Shown: in pieces, positions 61,829-62,415 of the stretch
Numbering within the stretch: the stretch's first letter is position 1
Layout of the letters: each line of letters opens with the position of its first letter
Assembly (NCBI GenBank): GCA_020719045.1
Contig: DYQY01000009.1
Coordinates: 1 to 62,415, forward strand
Reading direction: 5' to 3'
DNA length: 62,415 nt
Origin: Candidatus Termititenax sp.
GTDB lineage: Bacteria > Margulisbacteria > Riflemargulisbacteria > GWF2-35-9 > DYQY01
Made by a program: the position numbers and the translations under genes
Notes under the pieces: generated by a model
Seen by the model: only the letters and a program-made list of their open reading frames with translations
The model's database searches: none
What the model was told of the DNA's origin: nothing

Positions 61829-62269
61829 TTAATCTAGCCCGTAACGACTTCTCTTTTCAGGCGTCAAATCTACCTTAGCACCATTTTCAACTACAAAAAC
61901 ATTGCGTTCTTTGTCTCTCATGTCGATATGGATTAACCCTTTTGCTGGCACAAACCCAATACCAGTAAGCTCTTCCAGCGTTTCAACCTCTTTAAAAATG
62001 TCCTTTAATTCAACATTATCAATACTAAAGTCAACTGCTTTTCCTAAACGATGGTAGTCTTTGTTACCACCGAATAATTCTTTAGCATGATACTCACATA
62101 CATATGCTCTATGAATCCTAACCTCTTGAGAAAACTTGGCTTTAAGGTGTTCGAGAATTCCAATAAGAGCCAACGACATCTTAAATTCACCACCACAATA
62201 ACCACAATTACAAGCGAAGTCACCCCTAGTAAAGTTTTCACTGATTTTTATACTATTTTTATCTGCCAT
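61829..62269 (-). CDS. M15-family peptidase-like protein (D-Ala-D-Ala carboxypeptidase fold)
   Basis: 146 residues, no signal peptide. DYHRLGKAVDF (H73, D80) and LIHIDMRD (H114, D116) match the zinc-binding residues of Peptidase_M15_3/M15A proteins, which cut peptidoglycan cross-bridges or act as phage endolysins. Cysteines C20, C22 and C25 near the N-terminus recall the CxCGC word common in these proteins. ATG start. Confidence 0.8.
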   Translation of the reverse strand: MADKNSIKISENFTRGDFACNCGYCGGEFKMSLALIGILEHLKAKFSQEVRIHRAYVCEYHAKELFGGNKDYHRLGKAVDFSIDNVELKDIFKEVETLEELTGIGFVPAKGLIHIDMRDKERNVFVVENGAKVDLTPEKRSRYGLD

Positions 62270-62415
62270 GGACGTTATTATATCACAAATAAGGTCTAAT
62301 AGACAAAATAAGGGTCTGAAATTGCCAGTTTGACCAATATTTAGTATTTAATATCTAATCTCCATATTCGATACTTCCAGTTACTCCCCATCTCTATTAC
62401 TTACCATCAGCGTTT

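Noticed and set aside
62270-62415. Right-hand edge of the window examined for a gene, RNA or repeat
   Set aside because: AT-rich with no open frame of note and no convincing stem; I see nothing to report.

Overview
The window is about 62 kb of AT-rich bacterial chromosome, almost fully coding and almost all on the minus strand. No gene-free stretch exceeds about 300 bases. I saw no tRNA, rRNA, CRISPR array or intact transposon. The organism has an outer membrane: there are flagellar L- and P-ring genes and a Wza-like outer-membrane polysaccharide exporter. It swims by flagella whose filament is probably glycosylated. Its heat-shock operon has an HrcA/CIRCE switch, its flagellin pathway has FliW/CsrA, and it repairs breaks with AddAB. 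I cannot assign a phylum from sequence alone. Gene content and style fit an uncultivated diderm lineage (a Margulisbacteria-like group would be a guess).

Layout, left to right. (1) 1-3004: end of a prepilin peptidase gene and three unrecognised genes, one encoding a membrane protein with a long acidic tail. (2) 3075-7971: hrcA-grpE-dnaK-dnaJ with a CIRCE operator overlapping the promoter. (3) 8014-23185: a 14-gene surface-polysaccharide operon. It contains a WbaP-type initiating transferase, Wza-like and Wzc-like proteins (the latter with a ruined kinase domain), the Wzm/Wzt ABC exporter, a methyltransferase, an ATP-grasp protein and seven further glycosyltransferases. (4) 23380-27127: a methyltransferase, pseC, two convergent nucleotidyltransferase/HEPN toxin-antitoxin pairs, and the broken 3' end of a second pseC. 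(5) 27116-35789: a nonulosonic (pseudaminic-type) acid operon ending in transfer to flagellin. It comprises a small unknown protein, a Maf transferase, PseB, an aldo/keto reductase, an SpsF-like nucleotidyltransferase, a class III aminotransferase, a TIM-barrel/GNAT fusion and PseI. (6) 35964-41607: fliS, a giant fliD, flaG and flagellin 1. (7) 41807-49694: addA, addB, recJ, accB. (8) 49821-60791: flagellin 2, then (in transcription order from the right) flgF-flgG-flgA-flgH-flgI-flgJ and flgM-flgN-flgK-flgL-fliW-csrA-unknown. (9) 60955-62269: a XerC/D recombinase and an M15 peptidase-like protein.

How the parts work together. FlgM (anti-sigma-28), two good sigma-28 promoters (flgM operon, flagellin 1), FliW/CsrA and a CsrA-type hairpin in the flagellin 1 leader describe a checkpoint that delays filament synthesis until the hook is finished. 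Flagellin 2 lacks both signals. Instead it shares a sigma-70-like promoter and a conserved leader hairpin with the flgF rod operon. The nonulosonic acid operon and Maf would decorate the flagellins.

Most notable points: a 529-bp perfectly identical tract in the central domains of two otherwise diverged flagellins; the shared leader hairpin with one compensatory base-pair change; a palindromic repeat inserted in frame into addA; a discoidin-like domain and four tandem repeats inside FliD; a Wzc-like pseudokinase; and a toxin-antitoxin island bounded by a whole and a broken pseC.
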